Assembly: GCA_903932705.1 (NCBI GenBank)
Contig: CAIZHC010000133.1
Location: forward strand, 1-6,567
DNA from: an uncultured Actinomycetes bacterium
Lineage (GTDB): Bacteria > Actinomycetota > Actinomycetes > Nanopelagicales > Nanopelagicaceae
Length of the DNA: 6,567 bases
Direction: 5' to 3'
Shown here: one piece after another, positions 1 through 6,567 of the stretch
Layout: every line of letters starts with the position of its first letter
Numbering within the stretch: position 1 is the stretch's first letter
Translations under genes and position numbers: made by a program
Notes under the pieces: generated by a model
Seen by the model: only the letters and a program-made list of their open reading frames with translations
What the model was told of the DNA's origin: nothing
Databases searched by the model: none

Positions 1-339
1 ATTAACGGTTAGTTTCAGACCTGGGACCAATGGCAGGATGAGCATGGCGAAAGAGAAGAGGATTGAGTATCGAGTAACCCACTCCCAAACCTTGGGTTTC
101 CAATTGGAAACGATAAGCAGAAGCACAATTGATACTGCGAAGAAGATGAGCTGTCGAAAGAAGATTGTGTAAGTCGAACCTGATTGCTGAAGAGAGACAA
201 CGCTTGAGGCTGAAAGCACCATCACGATTCCAAGTGCGCTGATAAAGGTGAGCGAACCGAGGATGAGATAGTAAGGAGCATCTGCGCGCTGTAGGTAATT
301 TGAATATTTCTGCCGACGAGTTGGGGGTTTAATGCTCAT
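1..339 (-). CDS. ftsW: FtsW, septal lipid II polymerase (SEDS family), N-terminal 113 residues, cut by window edge
   Basis: FtsW is the SEDS-family glycosyltransferase that polymerises lipid II at the division septum together with FtsI. Only the first 113 codons are present; the reading frame is open to base 1, so the rest of the protein lies outside. The start is ATG at 339-337, which overlaps the TGA of murD in an ATGA, with a good ribosome binding site 7 bases upstream. The translated N-terminus has a basic cytoplasmic leader (MSIKPPTRRQKY) followed by three hydrophobic segments at about residues 22-46, 59-79 and 91-109. The first contains GIVMVLSASS, which matches the 'G-[LI]-V-M-V-x-S-A-S' signature of TM1 in FtsW/RodA/SpoVE proteins. 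The catalytic Asp and the later TM helices are not visible. Position directly after murD separates FtsW from its paralogue RodA. The identification is firm despite truncation. Confidence 0.95.
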   Translation of the reverse strand, partial: MSIKPPTRRQKYSNYLQRADAPYYLILGSLTFISALGIVMVLSASSVVSLQQSGSTYTIFFRQLIFFAVSIVLLLIVSNWKPKVWEWVTRYSILFSFAMLILPLVPGLKLTVN

Positions 340-1688
340 CGCCCAATCACCTCGCGTACCGCCGCAACAAACTTCTCTCCGCGATCTGCGTAATCTTTAA
401 ATTGATCCATTGAGGCGCAGGCGGGCGCAAGTAACACGCTATCTCCTGCCGCCGCTAGTTCTTGCGCCTTTGCCACAACCTCACGCATGAGCTCTAGCGA
501 ATCTCCTGAATAAGGCATCAAGTAATAAGGAATATGCGGCGCCTCTTTGCTGAGAGCAGTTGCAATAATCGGTGCATCTTGTCCAATTAAGATTGCCGCC
601 TTAATTCTGGATGCACATCGTTCAATCAACGGGCCCATCGCTGCGCCCTTTGCCAATCCCCCGGCAATCCAAATTGAAGAGATTTGTGACATAAGCGCGG
701 CGGCGGCGGCGTGCGGATTAGTTGCCTTGGAATCGTTAACCCAAGTAATCCCATCCTCTTCCAAGACCACCTCTAAGCGATGGCGATCCAATGTGAAGTT
801 CTGCAAACCTTGCCGAATCTCTTCGTGGGTAATTCCGATTGCCCGGGCAAGTCCCGCTGCGGCCATCGCATTGGAAACATTGTGCGGAACGGTTGGACGG
901 ATATCTGAAAGTTGAGCAAAATCATGAGCGACAGAGGGATCACTCACAAAGGCGCGATCAATGAGAAGATTTTCAACGAGGCCCAACTCTCCGGGTTGCG
1001 GAGTATCTAAGAAGTAAAAAACTTTTCTCCCAGACCATGCGCTGGCGCGAAGAACGCTCTCGCTATCCTCGCCATTGATTACAGCGATTTCACTTGCATC
1101 TAAGAGTCGTAATTTTGCAGAGGCGTATAAATCGAAAGAGCCATGCCAATCAATGTGATCAGGTGCAATATTAAGAAGCGCTACCGCTTCATAACGTGCA
1201 TATTGACTCCACTCCAATTGGAAAGATGAGAGTTCAAGTGCGAGATAGTCGTAACTGTCTCCCGAATTAAGTACTGAAATAACGGGCTCGCCTACATTTC
1301 CACAAGCAATTCCGCGCATTGAGCTGTAATCAAAGATTGATTGCACCATCTGAATTGTGGTGGTCTTGCCATTTGTTCCGGTAAGGGCGATCCACTTCTG
1401 TTCCGGAGCGATCTCCTGCTTTACCTTCCAAGCAAAATCAATCTCGCTCAGCAATTCACATCCAACACTTTGCAAGGAGAGAACTATCGGATTATCCAAG
1501 CGCCATCCTGGTGAGACGATGGCAAGGTCATAATTTACTTCTACGCTCCGCTTTGCATGTGGAGCTTTCTCATCAAAGAGGTCTGCATTTATCCCGCGCG
1601 TAACCAAGAAATCCAGCACTGCAGTACCCGTAACGCCAGCGCCAAGCACGGCGATTTTCTGCTTCGCGAGTCCTTGCAGATATGACAT
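336..1688 (-). CDS. murD: UDP-N-acetylmuramoyl-L-alanine--D-glutamate ligase (MurD)
   Basis: MurD is the cytoplasmic ATP-dependent ligase that adds D-glutamate to UDP-MurNAc-L-alanine (EC 6.3.2.9). The 450-residue product is the usual length. Domain 1 is a Rossmann-like UDP-binding fold with GAGVTG at residues 16-21. The central ATPase domain has the P-loop GTNGKTTT at 104-111, the MurD-type SSFQLE at 154-159 and NIAPDHIDWH at 173-182. AKLR at 191-194 follows, in which Lys192 is the expected carbamylated lysine. The C-terminal domain starts near HRLE (303-306) and carries NDSKATNP at 318-325 and PACASMDQFKDYADRGEKF at 422-440, a MurD hallmark. The ATG directly follows the TAA of mraY, and the TGA overlaps the ftsW start by four bases. 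A run of alanines at 327-331 belongs to a helix and is encoded by near-identical GCC codons. All key motifs are intact. Confidence 0.98.
   Translation of the reverse strand: MSYLQGLAKQKIAVLGAGVTGTAVLDFLVTRGINADLFDEKAPHAKRSVEVNYDLAIVSPGWRLDNPIVLSLQSVGCELLSEIDFAWKVKQEIAPEQKWIALTGTNGKTTTIQMVQSIFDYSSMRGIACGNVGEPVISVLNSGDSYDYLALELSSFQLEWSQYARYEAVALLNIAPDHIDWHGSFDLYASAKLRLLDASEIAVINGEDSESVLRASAWSGRKVFYFLDTPQPGELGLVENLLIDRAFVSDPSVAHDFAQLSDIRPTVPHNVSNAMAAAGLARAIGITHEEIRQGLQNFTLDRHRLEVVLEEDGITWVNDSKATNPHAAAAALMSQISSIWIAGGLAKGAAMGPLIERCASRIKAAILIGQDAPIIATALSKEAPHIPYYLMPYSGDSLELMREVVAKAQELAAAGDSVLLAPACASMDQFKDYADRGEKFVAAVREVIGR
347..353 (-). promoter_or_regulatory. Ribosome binding site for ftsW
   Basis: The minus strand reads GAGGTGA, followed by 7 bases and the ftsW ATG. 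This is a strong match to the extended Shine-Dalgarno sequence (AGGAGGTGA). It lies inside the last codons of murD and supports the ATGA-overlap start for ftsW. Confidence 0.75.
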
Positions 1689-2759
1689 TTAGGAGCTCAC
1701 CCACTGCGCATAGAAGAGACCTAGTCCTGCGGCAACGCTGAGCCCTGCAATAATCCAGAAGCGAATAACAATTGTCACTTCAGCCCAACCTAAGAGTTCG
1801 AAGTGATGTTGCAGCGGTGCCATCCTAAATACTCGCTTGCCCCCCGATACTTTGAAGTACAAGGTTTGAATGATGACTGACATCGTGATGATGACAAAGA
1901 GTCCGCCAAGTGCAATCAAAAGCATTTCAATACGTAAGGTGATGGCTAATCCAGCAACAGCGCCACCAAGGGCAAGTGAACCGACATCTCCCATGAAGAT
2001 TCGAGCGGGTGAGGTATTCCACCAGAGAAAACCAGCACACGATCCGGCAAAGGCGGCGGCCAAAACTGCAAGGTCAAGTGGATCTCGAACTTGATAACAC
2101 TTTGAAATGAGAACTTCGGTACTTCCCAATCCACAACTCTGCCTAAACTCCCAGACACCAATCAAGACAAAAGCCAAGAGCGTCATGATGGAGGTTCCGC
2201 TTGCTAAACCATCCAGGCCATCTGTGAGATTTACGCCGTTACTCGTTCCAAGTACAAGGAAGACAACCCAGATGATTACTAGAACTGTTCCTAGGACAAG
2301 GGAGGTGTCGCGAACTGTAGAGAGATGAGATGAGATAGGTGTGAGTTTGAAGCTATCCCTGAAGTGAAGTCCGGCGAAAGCGAATCCGGCAGCGACGAGC
2401 GCTTGCCCAGCTAACTTCTGTTTTGCGCGCAATCCAAGGGAACGTTGCTTAACAATCTTTAACCAATCATCGAGCAAGCCAACGAAACCCAACCCAAGTA
2501 CGAGACCTATGACCAGGAGAGCCGAGATGCTAATTCGCACCCCATTAATAAGGTGTGAAGAGAAGTAACCAATGATGGCGGCCGAGATAAGCACAACGCC
2601 ACCCATGGTGGGAGTTCCCCGTTTTACATGGTGTGAAGTTGGACCATCATCACGAATATTTTGGCCATACCCTTTGGCGGCAAGGAAACGGATAAATATT
2701 GGTGTTATAAAAAAGCTCAGAAGTGTGGCAACGGTTCCCGCGAGCAGAATCTCTTTCAT
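1689..2759 (-). CDS. mraY: Phospho-N-acetylmuramoyl-pentapeptide transferase (MraY)
   Basis: MraY is the integral membrane enzyme that transfers phospho-MurNAc-pentapeptide from UDP to undecaprenyl phosphate, giving lipid I (EC 2.7.8.13). I place the start at ATG 2759, giving 356 residues. It forms an ATGA overlap with the murF stop and begins MKEILLAG, as actinobacterial MraY does. An in-frame TTG at 2777 would add six residues but has no good ribosome binding site. About ten hydrophobic segments are visible. Family motifs in ATG numbering are GYGQ (30-33), RDDGPTSHH (36-44), TPTMGG (49-54), the Asp pair D97-D98, [10 protein letters not shown] (177-186), and N248 to D258 around SPARIFMGD. 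The C-terminal motif PLQHHFE (315-321) has Gln317 where many bacteria have the first His of an HHH triplet. A loop of about 25 residues before RDPLDLA contains two cysteines. Identity is certain; the Gln substitution is discussed in the findings. Confidence 0.97.
   Translation of the reverse strand: MKEILLAGTVATLLSFFITPIFIRFLAAKGYGQNIRDDGPTSHHVKRGTPTMGGVVLISAAIIGYFSSHLINGVRISISALLVIGLVLGLGFVGLLDDWLKIVKQRSLGLRAKQKLAGQALVAAGFAFAGLHFRDSFKLTPISSHLSTVRDTSLVLGTVLVIIWVVFLVLGTSNGVNLTDGLDGLASGTSIMTLLAFVLIGVWEFRQSCGLGSTEVLISKCYQVRDPLDLAVLAAAFAGSCAGFLWWNTSPARIFMGDVGSLALGGAVAGLAITLRIEMLLIALGGLFVIITMSVIIQTLYFKVSGGKRVFRMAPLQHHFELLGWAEVTIVIRFWIIAGLSVAAGLGLFYAQWVSS
1696..1702 (-). promoter_or_regulatory. Ribosome binding site for murD
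   Basis: The minus strand reads GGGTGAG, then 7 bases including the mraY TAA, then the murD ATG. The site lies in the last mraY codons. It is a moderate match to the GGTGA end of the extended Shine-Dalgarno consensus, and it supports initiation at the ATG abutting the mraY stop. Confidence 0.5.
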
Positions 2760-4147
2760 TCTTGAGTTACCTGCCAATTGGCCAGCAACTTCTCTGAAAG
2801 CTCATCGAGGTGCTCAGCGCGTGAGGCTTTCACCAGCAGGACATCTCCTGGCTGCACATGTACCAACATTTCAAGAGCCTCTTCTTGCGTTAAGAGATAG
2901 TGGGTCAACATCTCATCCCCAACATCAGGGTCGAGTTCGAGACCTTCTAGGTACAGGTCAGTTCCAACGGATACCAAATGATCTACCCCCAACTCAGAGG
3001 CGAGTCTGCCAATTCGAAGATGTTCCGCGCGCTCGGACTCGCCGAGCTCATGCATCTTCCCCAAAACTGCCCATGAGGCTCCCCCACGTTCCTGGGTGAG
3101 GTGAACCAGGGTTTGAAGCGCGGCTCGCACGCTCTCAGGATTGGCGTTGTAGGTGTCATTTATAAGAAGGAATCCATTTACATCGTGCAGCTCCATGCGC
3201 CACTTGCTCTTTGGCTCAGCTGTGGAAAGCGCTGCCGCAACGGATTCGATAGAGATTCCTAATTCAAGTGCTGCTGCAGCAGCAGCTAAGGCATTTGCCA
3301 CCTGGTGTGCGCCAAGCAGGCGAAGCGCAACTGGCGCGCGACCTGATGCGCTCACTAAATCAAAGTGCGCGAGCCCTTCACGAAATTCCAAATCCGCGGC
3401 CCGAACATCACAGTTCGAAGACTCACCAAAAGTAATTCTCTTACGAGCACTTCCCTCGCCCATCTTTGGGGTTAAAGGATCATAGGTACCAAGGATTGCA
3501 ACGCCATGTTCAGAGAGTGAATTAATCAGTTCACCCTTAGTTCGAGCAATAGCTTCTCGGCTTCCAAACTCTCCGAGGTGAGCGGTGCCTACAACGAGCA
3601 CAATTCCAATGTGAGGCTTGGCAATCTTGCAGAGCGAGGCGATATCTCCGCTGTGTCTTGCACCCATCTCGACCACACAGAACATGGAGTTCGGTGTGAC
3701 ATGCAAAATTGTGAGTGGAACACCAACCTCATTATTAAATGATCCAGTCGGAACAATGCACTCACCAGCAACACCCAAAACATGCCCCAATAAATCTTTC
3801 GTCGTTGTCTTGCCATGAGACCCAGTGATTCCTATGAAGGTGCAATGCTTAATCCGTTCACGAACCACAGTGGCCAAAGTAGTGAGGGCAACTCCCGCAT
3901 CTTCCACGACGAGTGAAGGTATTCCTAGATTTATCGTTGTTATTGCAAAGCGTGCGCCATTAGCAATCGCCTCTTTCGCGAATGAATTTCCATCTACGCG
4001 CTCACCAGGGAGTGCTACGAAAAAAGTTCCCGCTTCAACCTTGCGCGAATCGATGACCGGTACCTCGGTTATAACTTCAGAAGGATCAATGCCGAAAATC
4101 TCTGCGCCGATTATCTCGGCGATCTCGGCGATTGTTAAAGGGATCAT
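2756..4147 (-). CDS. murF: UDP-N-acetylmuramoyl-tripeptide--D-alanyl-D-alanine ligase (MurF)
   Basis: MurF is the cytoplasmic ligase that adds D-Ala-D-Ala to UDP-MurNAc-tripeptide, completing the soluble pentapeptide precursor (EC 6.3.2.10). The 463-residue length is normal. The N-terminal substrate domain begins [10 protein letters not shown], typical of MurF, with [17 protein letters not shown] at 33-49. The ATPase domain has [14 protein letters not shown] at 107-120 (P-loop Lys113), the MurF-specific [14 protein letters not shown] at 135-148, [11 protein letters not shown] at 159-169 and AHLGEFGS at 189-196. Lys204 in TKGEL is the likely carbamylated lysine. The C-terminal domain has [10 protein letters not shown] at 330-339, GKMHELG at 363-369 and VLLVKASR at 436-443. 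That last motif has Ala441 where E. coli has Gly. Start and stop each overlap a neighbour by four bases. A strong ribosome binding site supports the ATG. Confidence 0.98.
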   Translation of the reverse strand: MIPLTIAEIAEIIGAEIFGIDPSEVITEVPVIDSRKVEAGTFFVALPGERVDGNSFAKEAIANGARFAITTINLGIPSLVVEDAGVALTTLATVVRERIKHCTFIGITGSHGKTTTKDLLGHVLGVAGECIVPTGSFNNEVGVPLTILHVTPNSMFCVVEMGARHSGDIASLCKIAKPHIGIVLVVGTAHLGEFGSREAIARTKGELINSLSEHGVAILGTYDPLTPKMGEGSARKRITFGESSNCDVRAADLEFREGLAHFDLVSASGRAPVALRLLGAHQVANALAAAAAALELGISIESVAAALSTAEPKSKWRMELHDVNGFLLINDTYNANPESVRAALQTLVHLTQERGGASWAVLGKMHELGESERAEHLRIGRLASELGVDHLVSVGTDLYLEGLELDPDVGDEMLTHYLLTQEEALEMLVHVQPGDVLLVKASRAEHLDELSEKLLANWQVTQE

Positions 4148-5640
4148 GACAACTCCTCTATTGCGCGAGCCAACTCGATGCGATCATCGAAGGGATATTT
4201 AACGCCTTTGATCTCTTGCCCGCGTTCATGGCCCTTGCCAAGAACGATAACGCAATCTCCAGGCGCTGCTTCTATTACTGCCGTTGCTATCGCAGCTCTG
4301 CGATCTACTTCAACGATTTCATTCTCTCCTGGCGTGCCGATCATCTCGGTAAGAATCTGAGTTGGATCTTCACTCCGCGGATTGTCCGAGGTAAATATTG
4401 CAAGATCTGAACCTGTGCGAAGCGCTGCGCCCATGATTGGACGCTTACTTTTATCGCGATCCCCGCCGCATCCCAAGACTGCAATCACGCGACCTGCAGT
4501 TAGTGATCGCGCCGTAGCGAGGGCACGTGCGACAGCATCTGGGGTGTGGGCGTAATCCACCAAGGCCAGGAATTTTTGACCAACCGATACAGGTTCTAGT
4601 CGACCAACCGGTGCATGTAATGATTTCAAATAGGAAGCAACGGCAATTGGATCAACCCCGCTCTCAACCGCCAATCCGATTGCTAGGAGCGCGTTATCAA
4701 GGTTGTGCAGGCCAAGGAGCGGCAAATGCCCCTCAATGAGGACTCCACCCGCTCCCCTAATCTTTACTTCAAATCCAGATAATGATTCTTCGAAATTCTC
4801 GTAGTACCAATCTGCCTTCTTATCGGTACGAGAGTAAGACTTAGTTGGCAATTGCGATGAGGCATGAAGTCTGGCTCCGTAAGGATCATCAATATTTACA
4901 AGGGCTAGTTCAGCGAAGTCTGGAGAGAACAATTTTGCTTTTGCTTGGAAGTAGCTCTCCATGTCGCCATGAAAATCCAAATGGTCCTGCGTCAAATTGG
5001 TAAAGCCAACGACACGGAATCTTGCACCCGTTACACGGTGTTGTGAGAGCGCGTGGCTACTTACCTCCATCACCATATTTCGTACATGCCGCTCACGCAT
5101 GGTGCTTACAATCTGGTGTAGGTCGGTACCTTCGGGAGTTGTGAAGGAGGCGATGGACTCATCACCATCAATAGTTATTCCGATGGTTCCGATGAATCCT
5201 GTCGATCGGCCATCAAGCCGCCAAATTTGTTCGACAAGTGAAGCGGTCGTTGTCTTGCCATTTGTACCGGTAATACCGACAGCATCGATTGCAGAGAATG
5301 GATTTCGGTAGAACCACGAGGCGATTAGGCCCACCCAGAACCGCGGATCACGAAGAATGAGAACGGGAGCTTCGCCGCGAATGAGATGCGAGCCCGCTTC
5401 ATCAGTCACTACCGCAACTGCGCCTTGCGAAATTGCCTGGTCGGCAAAGGTTGCTCCGTGAACTTTTGCTCCAGGAAGCGCAATGAATAGGTCACCAGCA
5501 GATGAGGTCCGAGAATTAAGTGTCACGCCAGTGAATGCAATGTCCGTAAATGATTTATCAATTCCGACAAATCGAGCCAACTCATTTAACGTCTTAGTGA
5601 AACTTTCCACAGGCATTAGCGAAGCGCCGTGGTTACTCAT
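4144..5640 (-). CDS. murE: UDP-N-acetylmuramoyl-L-alanyl-D-glutamate--2,6-diaminopimelate ligase (MurE)
   Basis: MurE is the cytoplasmic ligase that adds the third amino acid of the stem peptide to UDP-MurNAc-L-Ala-D-Glu. The 498-residue length is typical. The N-terminal domain has LNSRTSSAGDLFIALPG at 41-57. The ATPase domain has GITGTNGKTTT at 122-132, TTPEGTDL at 167-174, EVSSHAL at 192-198 and NLTQDHLDFHG at 215-225. Lys234 in QAKAKLF is the expected carbamylated lysine. The C-terminal domain has DYAHTPDAV at 362-370, GCGGDRDKSKRP at 390-401, TSDNPRSEDP at 417-426 and GKGHE at 468-472. DNPR (419-422) is the established marker for meso-diaminopimelate rather than L-lysine, so EC 6.3.2.13 is predicted. 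The start is ATG 5640, in ATGA overlap with the ftsI stop. Met9 is a possible later start but has no ribosome binding site. No disruption is seen. Confidence 0.98.
   Translation of the reverse strand: MSNHGASLMPVESFTKTLNELARFVGIDKSFTDIAFTGVTLNSRTSSAGDLFIALPGAKVHGATFADQAISQGAVAVVTDEAGSHLIRGEAPVLILRDPRFWVGLIASWFYRNPFSAIDAVGITGTNGKTTTASLVEQIWRLDGRSTGFIGTIGITIDGDESIASFTTPEGTDLHQIVSTMRERHVRNMVMEVSSHALSQHRVTGARFRVVGFTNLTQDHLDFHGDMESYFQAKAKLFSPDFAELALVNIDDPYGARLHASSQLPTKSYSRTDKKADWYYENFEESLSGFEVKIRGAGGVLIEGHLPLLGLHNLDNALLAIGLAVESGVDPIAVASYLKSLHAPVGRLEPVSVGQKFLALVDYAHTPDAVARALATARSLTAGRVIAVLGCGGDRDKSKRPIMGAALRTGSDLAIFTSDNPRSEDPTQILTEMIGTPGENEIVEVDRRAAIATAVIEAAPGDCVIVLGKGHERGQEIKGVKYPFDDRIELARAIEELS
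4153..4159 (-). promoter_or_regulatory. Ribosome binding site for murF
   Basis: The minus strand reads AGAGGAG followed by 5 bases and the murF ATG. It is the clearest purine-rich site in the window. It doubles as the Glu-Glu codons near the end of murE, so ribosomes finishing murE pass directly over it. Confidence 0.75.
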
Positions 5641-6567
5641 GGCTTCACCACAGATTGTGATTTAAGGAGCGATGCTGCCGTAAGAGGATAGGCGGGAAGT
5701 TTTGAAGGAACGGGTTGAACCTGCTTGGTCTGCAAGACAAAGCTCATAACCTTTTTGAACACTGGCGCAGCAATCTCTCCGCCGAAGTGCGCTCCTTGCG
5801 GATTTTGGATGACCACACTGACAACATACTTTGGGGCTTCGGCTGGCGCCATACCAATAAATGAGGCGGTGTATCCGCGATAGCAACCGCATCGAGCATC
5901 CACTCTCATGGCGGTACCTGTCTTACCTGCAACCTTGTAACCAGGAATTTCCGCGGCAGGGGCAGTTCCTTCATTTGAAACAACCCCTTCCAGCATCTGA
6001 CGGATCTTTTGCGCGGTATCTGCGCTTATCACTTGAATCTGAGTTGATGGCTTTGATGGCGTGTACGTTCCGTCGGCCGAGGTGGTTCCGGCAATCACAT
6101 TTGGAGTAACGCGAACGCCATTGTTAGCAACTGTCGCAAAGACATCGGTTGCTTGCATCGCAGTTACTGAGTAGCCCTGACCGAAGGCGATAGTTGGCGC
6201 AGAAGATGCCGACCAATCCGATACCGGGTGCAAAATGCCAGCAGACTCACCTGGAAGATTAGAGCCTGTGCTCTGACCAATTCCAAACTTCTGCAGATAA
6301 GAGAAGAAGGTCTTACTTGGAATCGTGCTTCCAATTTGAATTGCACCGATGTTACTTGAAACCGCGAGTACGCCTGCAGTCGTCAAATGTTCAGTCTTGT
6401 GGTTCTTATCATCGTGAAAGACTCTGCCACCTGATTTAAATGTATTGGGAATTGTGTAGACGCTGGTGGGAGTTGTTGTGCCCTCTTCTAACGCGGCGGC
6501 AACCGTAATCACTTTTCCGGTAGATCCCGGTTCGTAGACATCTTGGACTGCAGGATTACGCATCTGC
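5637..6567 (-). CDS. ftsI: FtsI (PBP3-type) septal peptidoglycan transpeptidase, C-terminal part, cut by window edge
   Basis: FtsI is the class B penicillin-binding protein that cross-links septal peptidoglycan in partnership with FtsW. About 309 C-terminal residues are present. The frame is open to the window edge, so the membrane anchor and dimerisation domain lie outside, and the first visible Met is internal. Counting from that Met (codon 6563-6561), the transpeptidase motifs are all present. The nucleophile motif is STGK at 14-17 within DVYEPGSTGKV, SSN is at 69-71, FGQGYSVTAMQ is at 127-137, and KTGTA is at 214-218. Two cysteines one residue apart (CGC, 225-227) follow the KTG motif, before YTASFIGMAP. 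The C-terminus continues as a short Pro/Ala/Ser-containing tail with no PASTA domain, which argues for FtsI rather than a PASTA-bearing PBP. The TGA overlaps the murE ATG. Position just upstream of murE supports ftsI. Confidence 0.95.
   Translation of the reverse strand, partial: QMRNPAVQDVYEPGSTGKVITVAAALEEGTTTPTSVYTIPNTFKSGGRVFHDDKNHKTEHLTTAGVLAVSSNIGAIQIGSTIPSKTFFSYLQKFGIGQSTGSNLPGESAGILHPVSDWSASSAPTIAFGQGYSVTAMQATDVFATVANNGVRVTPNVIAGTTSADGTYTPSKPSTQIQVISADTAQKIRQMLEGVVSNEGTAPAAEIPGYKVAGKTGTAMRVDARCGCYRGYTASFIGMAPAEAPKYVVSVVIQNPQGAHFGGEIAAPVFKKVMSFVLQTKQVQPVPSKLPAYPLTAASLLKSQSVVKP
5643..5649 (-). promoter_or_regulatory. Probable ribosome binding site for murE
   Basis: The minus strand reads GGTGAAG with only two bases before the murE ATG, or four if the core is taken as GGTGA. 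It is a short-spaced and only moderate match. Initiation at this ATG is probably helped by termination of ftsI, whose TGA overlaps it. Confidence 0.4.

Noticed and set aside
698..711. Short CGG trinucleotide run
   Set aside because: It is the reverse of a run of GCC alanine codons in an Ala-rich helix of MurD next to the NDSKATNP motif. It is too short to count as a repeat feature.
547..915. 122-codon plus-strand frame antisense to murD, with similar ones at 3153-3485, 3825-4202 and 4997-5311
   Set aside because: All are opposite conserved Mur ligase coding sequence. Their composition looks like a mirror of the sense codons, and none has convincing family motifs.
2572..3099. 175-codon open frame on the plus strand, antisense to the start of mraY and the end of murF
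   Set aside because: It lies wholly opposite two well-supported genes, and its translation shows no recognisable domain. Antisense frames of this length are expected from the codon pattern of the real strand.
4113..4130. Perfect 9-base tandem duplication (ATCTCGGCG twice on the plus strand)
   Set aside because: It encodes IAEIAE at MurF residues 6-11. The MurF N-terminus normally has an L-T-x-x-E-I-A pattern at this spot without a length change, so it is better explained by protein sequence than by a repeat element.
2756..5640. Similarity between MurE and MurF, and with MurD (P-loop GKTTT and other shared motifs), as a possible recent duplication
   Set aside because: Mur ligases are an ancient paralogous family. 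Each protein here has its own substrate-specific motifs, and no extended nucleotide repeat is visible.
5637..6563. Reading the ftsI fragment as a complete 308-residue gene starting at the Met at 6563
   Set aside because: That Met lies just before the STGK nucleophile motif, in the middle of the transpeptidase domain. The frame stays open upstream to the window edge, so the gene is cut by the window and not naturally short.
1..6567. Search for mobile elements, CRISPR arrays, tRNAs, riboswitches, terminators or an inserted accessory gene
   Set aside because: The whole window is covered by six contiguous conserved genes with no intergenic space. I saw no inverted repeats flanking genes, no spaced direct repeats, and no hairpin followed by a T-run.

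Overview
The window is one uninterrupted stretch of a division and cell wall (dcw) cluster, read entirely on the minus strand. In transcription order, from high to low coordinates, it holds the 3' part of ftsI, complete murE, murF, mraY and murD, and the 5' part of ftsW. The order ftsI-murE-murF-mraY-murD-ftsW is the classic bacterial dcw order. Neither the upstream genes expected from that order (mraZ, mraW, ftsL) nor the downstream ones (murG, murC, ftsQ, ftsZ) lie inside the window. No RNA gene, mobile element, CRISPR array, terminator or non-coding gap was found.

The organism is most likely an actinobacterium of moderate GC, roughly half G+C by eye. The MraY N-terminal signature (GYGQ, then RDDGPTSHH, then RGTPTMGG), the PLQHHFE motif of MraY, and the form of FtsI (no PASTA domain, CGC motif after KTG) all look actinobacterial. 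Moderate GC is unusual for that phylum and would fit small-genome aquatic lineages such as the acI/Nanopelagicales group. That placement is inference. MurE carries the DNPR motif that selects meso-diaminopimelate, so a meso-DAP peptidoglycan is predicted.

Layout by region: 1-339, N-terminus of the lipid II polymerase FtsW; 336-1688, MurD; 1689-2759, MraY; 2756-4147, MurF; 4144-5640, MurE; 5637-6567, transpeptidase domain of FtsI. Four of the five junctions are 4-base ATGA stop/start overlaps. The fifth (mraY-murD) is TAA directly followed by ATG. This suggests one polycistronic message with translational coupling.

The genes form a working chain. MurD adds D-Glu to UDP-MurNAc-L-Ala, MurE adds meso-DAP, and MurF adds D-Ala-D-Ala. 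MraY then moves the phospho-MurNAc-pentapeptide to the undecaprenyl carrier to make lipid I. After MurG (outside the window) makes lipid II, FtsW polymerises it and FtsI cross-links the strands at the division septum. All the Mur enzymes keep their recognisable catalytic motifs. I found no previously undescribed system here. The findings listed are residue-level or regulatory details of modest interest.
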